Shown piece by piece: positions 6,288-7,229 of a stretch of 7,229 nucleotides of DNA. Origin of the DNA: Acidimicrobiia bacterium (GTDB lineage Bacteria > Actinomycetota > Acidimicrobiia > UBA5794 > JAOTWH01). Location: the NCBI GenBank assembly GCA_029863035.1, contig JAOTWH010000113.1, positions 1 to 7,229 of the forward strand, in the 5' to 3' direction. The notes under the pieces were generated by a model. It made no database searches. It had not been told where the DNA came from and saw only the letters and a list, made by a program, of their open reading frames with translations. The position numbers and the translations under genes were made by a program. The first letter of the stretch is position 1. Every line of letters starts with the position of its first letter.

Positions 6288-6581
6288 TTAAGCCCCGAAG
6301 ATGTCGATCGAGTCGTCTGCGGCCAGCTTCACCAGGGCGCGCTTGGTGGCCTTGCGCCTACCGAAGACGTAACCGGTGCGCATGCGCTTGCCCTTGCGAT
6401 TCATGATGTTGACCTTGTCCACGGTGACGTCGAATATCTCGCCAACCGCCTGCTTCACCTCGGTCTTGTTAGCCCGAACGTCGACCAAGAAGGTGTAGGT
6501 GTTGGAGAACTCGATGAGGTCATAGGCCTTTTCGGACACAACCGGCTCGAAGATGATGTCGCGAGGATCCTTCGTCTTCAT
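6288..6581 (-). CDS. rplW: 50S ribosomal protein L23
   Basis: 97 aa (family 92-105). L23 sits at the tunnel exit and is the main docking point of trigger factor and the signal recognition particle. [20 protein letters not shown] (about residues 5-24), [20 protein letters not shown] (29-48), [19 protein letters not shown] (54-72) and the DIFGA end are characteristic, with an actinobacterial flavour. The ATG at 6581 overlaps the rplD stop by 4 nt (ATGA). Upstream purines (GGGGG and GAGG) lie inside the last rplD codons. The stop is TAA, and rplB follows after 4 nt. Confidence 0.98.
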   Translation of the reverse strand: MKTKDPRDIIFEPVVSEKAYDLIEFSNTYTFLVDVRANKTEVKQAVGEIFDVTVDKVNIMNRKGKRMRTGYVFGRRKATKRALVKLAADDSIDIFGA

Positions 6582-7229
6582 TCCTCTTCACCCCCATCGC
6601 TGGCCGGCTCCTCGGTTGGCCCGTCGGCGGGCGTGACCTCGTCGTCGGCAGTCGCCTCGGCCTTCGAGGCTGTTCCCGATCCTGAGTTGGACGCCGCGCG
6701 TTTGTCTTCGCTGGCGAAGGCGGTAACGGCTTCGAGCGCCTCTGAGGAAAAGAGAACTGTGTCCGACCACAAGACGTCATAGGGGGCAAGGTGGGCCGCA
6801 TCAATGACGGTGACCGATGTCAGGTTGCGGAAAGACTTGAGAGCTGGAATGTTGCCAACCTTGACAACCACCAGAGCTTTGGATCCGGCTCCAACGGCGC
6901 GGAGCAGCACCCTGGCTTGCTTGGTCTTGGGCTCGTCCCATTCCAGCTTGTCGACGATCCTGATCTGGCCGTCGGCTGCCCTGGCCGATAGGGCCGAACG
7001 CAACGCAAGGCGCTTCATCTTCTTGGGTGTGCGTTGGGAGTAGTCACGAGGCTTCGGTCCAAAGGCCGTACCGCCACCGCGCCACTGAGGAGACCGGATC
7101 GAGCCATGGCGAGCCCTTCCCAGACCTTTCTGACGCCATGGCTTGCGGCCACCACCCCGAACCTCAGCACGGGTTTTGGTCTTGGCGGTTCCTGATCGAG
7201 CGGCAGCGCGCTGCGCCGTCACGACCTGG
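6578..7229 (-). CDS. rplD: 50S ribosomal protein L4, 5'-truncated by window edge, with acidic tail
   Basis: The last 216 residues are present. The visible part starts QVVTAQRAA, aligning with about residue 30 of E. coli L4, so some 30-40 codons lie outside the window. The GTG at 7222 is an internal Val codon, not the start. L4 binds 23S domain I and reaches into the exit tunnel; in E. coli it also represses the S10 operon through its leader. The tunnel loop is clear: [20 protein letters not shown], then [20 protein letters not shown]. The globular part continues with [15 protein letters not shown] and the C-terminal Rossmann-like strands. The conserved fold ends near EAVTAF. About 45 further residues form a Ser/Ala/Glu/Asp-rich tail ending [11 protein letters not shown], which is absent from E. 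coli L4. Confidence 0.97.
   Translation of the reverse strand, partial: QVVTAQRAAARSGTAKTKTRAEVRGGGRKPWRQKGLGRARHGSIRSPQWRGGGTAFGPKPRDYSQRTPKKMKRLALRSALSARAADGQIRIVDKLEWDEPKTKQARVLLRAVGAGSKALVVVKVGNIPALKSFRNLTSVTVIDAAHLAPYDVLWSDTVLFSSEALEAVTAFASEDKRAASNSGSGTASKAEATADDEVTPADGPTEEPASDGGEEE

Noticed and set aside
6108..6782. Plus-strand open frame of 224 codons opposite rplW and the rplD tail
   Set aside because: It spans the boundary of two conserved minus-strand genes and shows no recognisable domain; read as a compositional shadow.

Overview
The window is one uninterrupted stretch of the universal ribosomal-protein superoperon (S10 operon running into the spc operon), read entirely from the minus strand. 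In transcription order, from the right end of the window to the left, it carries rplD (5'-truncated), rplW, rplB, rpsS, rplV, rpsC, rplP, rpmC, rpsQ, rplN, rplX, rplE, rpsN (zinc type), rpsH, rplF, rplR and the first 28 codons of rpsE. This is 15 complete and two partial genes. No tRNA, rRNA, mobile element, CRISPR array or accessory gene is visible, and the plus strand holds no credible gene.

The DNA looks GC-rich. The proteins read as actinobacterial: L2 has the C-terminal [10 protein letters not shown] motif, S14 is the short four-cysteine form, L23 begins near DPRDII and ends in DIFG, and L4 and S3 have acidic C-terminal tails. I infer a member of the Actinomycetota, perhaps a deep or environmental lineage such as Acidimicrobiia. 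That placement comes from recognition of motifs, not from a search.

The layout is extremely tight. Every junction is a short overlap (1, 4 or 14 nt) or a gap of 0 to 4 nt, so no promoter, terminator or leader can lie between genes. Most Shine-Dalgarno sequences sit inside the last codons of the preceding gene. S10 and spc genes meet without a break at rpsQ/rplN. The S10 leader and the rest of spc/alpha lie outside the window.

The gene products build both subunits. L4, L22 and L23 line or surround the peptide exit tunnel. L2 supports the peptidyl-transferase centre. L5, L18 and L16 surround 5S rRNA and the A-site region. S3 and S5 form part of the mRNA entry channel, and S19 and S14 lie in the 30S head. 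S8 and S17 are 16S assembly proteins.

I found no previously undescribed system. The points most worth a second look are an unusually long S3 (368 aa) whose extension contains three near-identical 9-residue repeats and an acidic tail, acidic tails on several neighbouring proteins, a hairpin that can hide the rplE ribosome binding site, a TTG start for rpsE, and a degenerate zinc site in L24.
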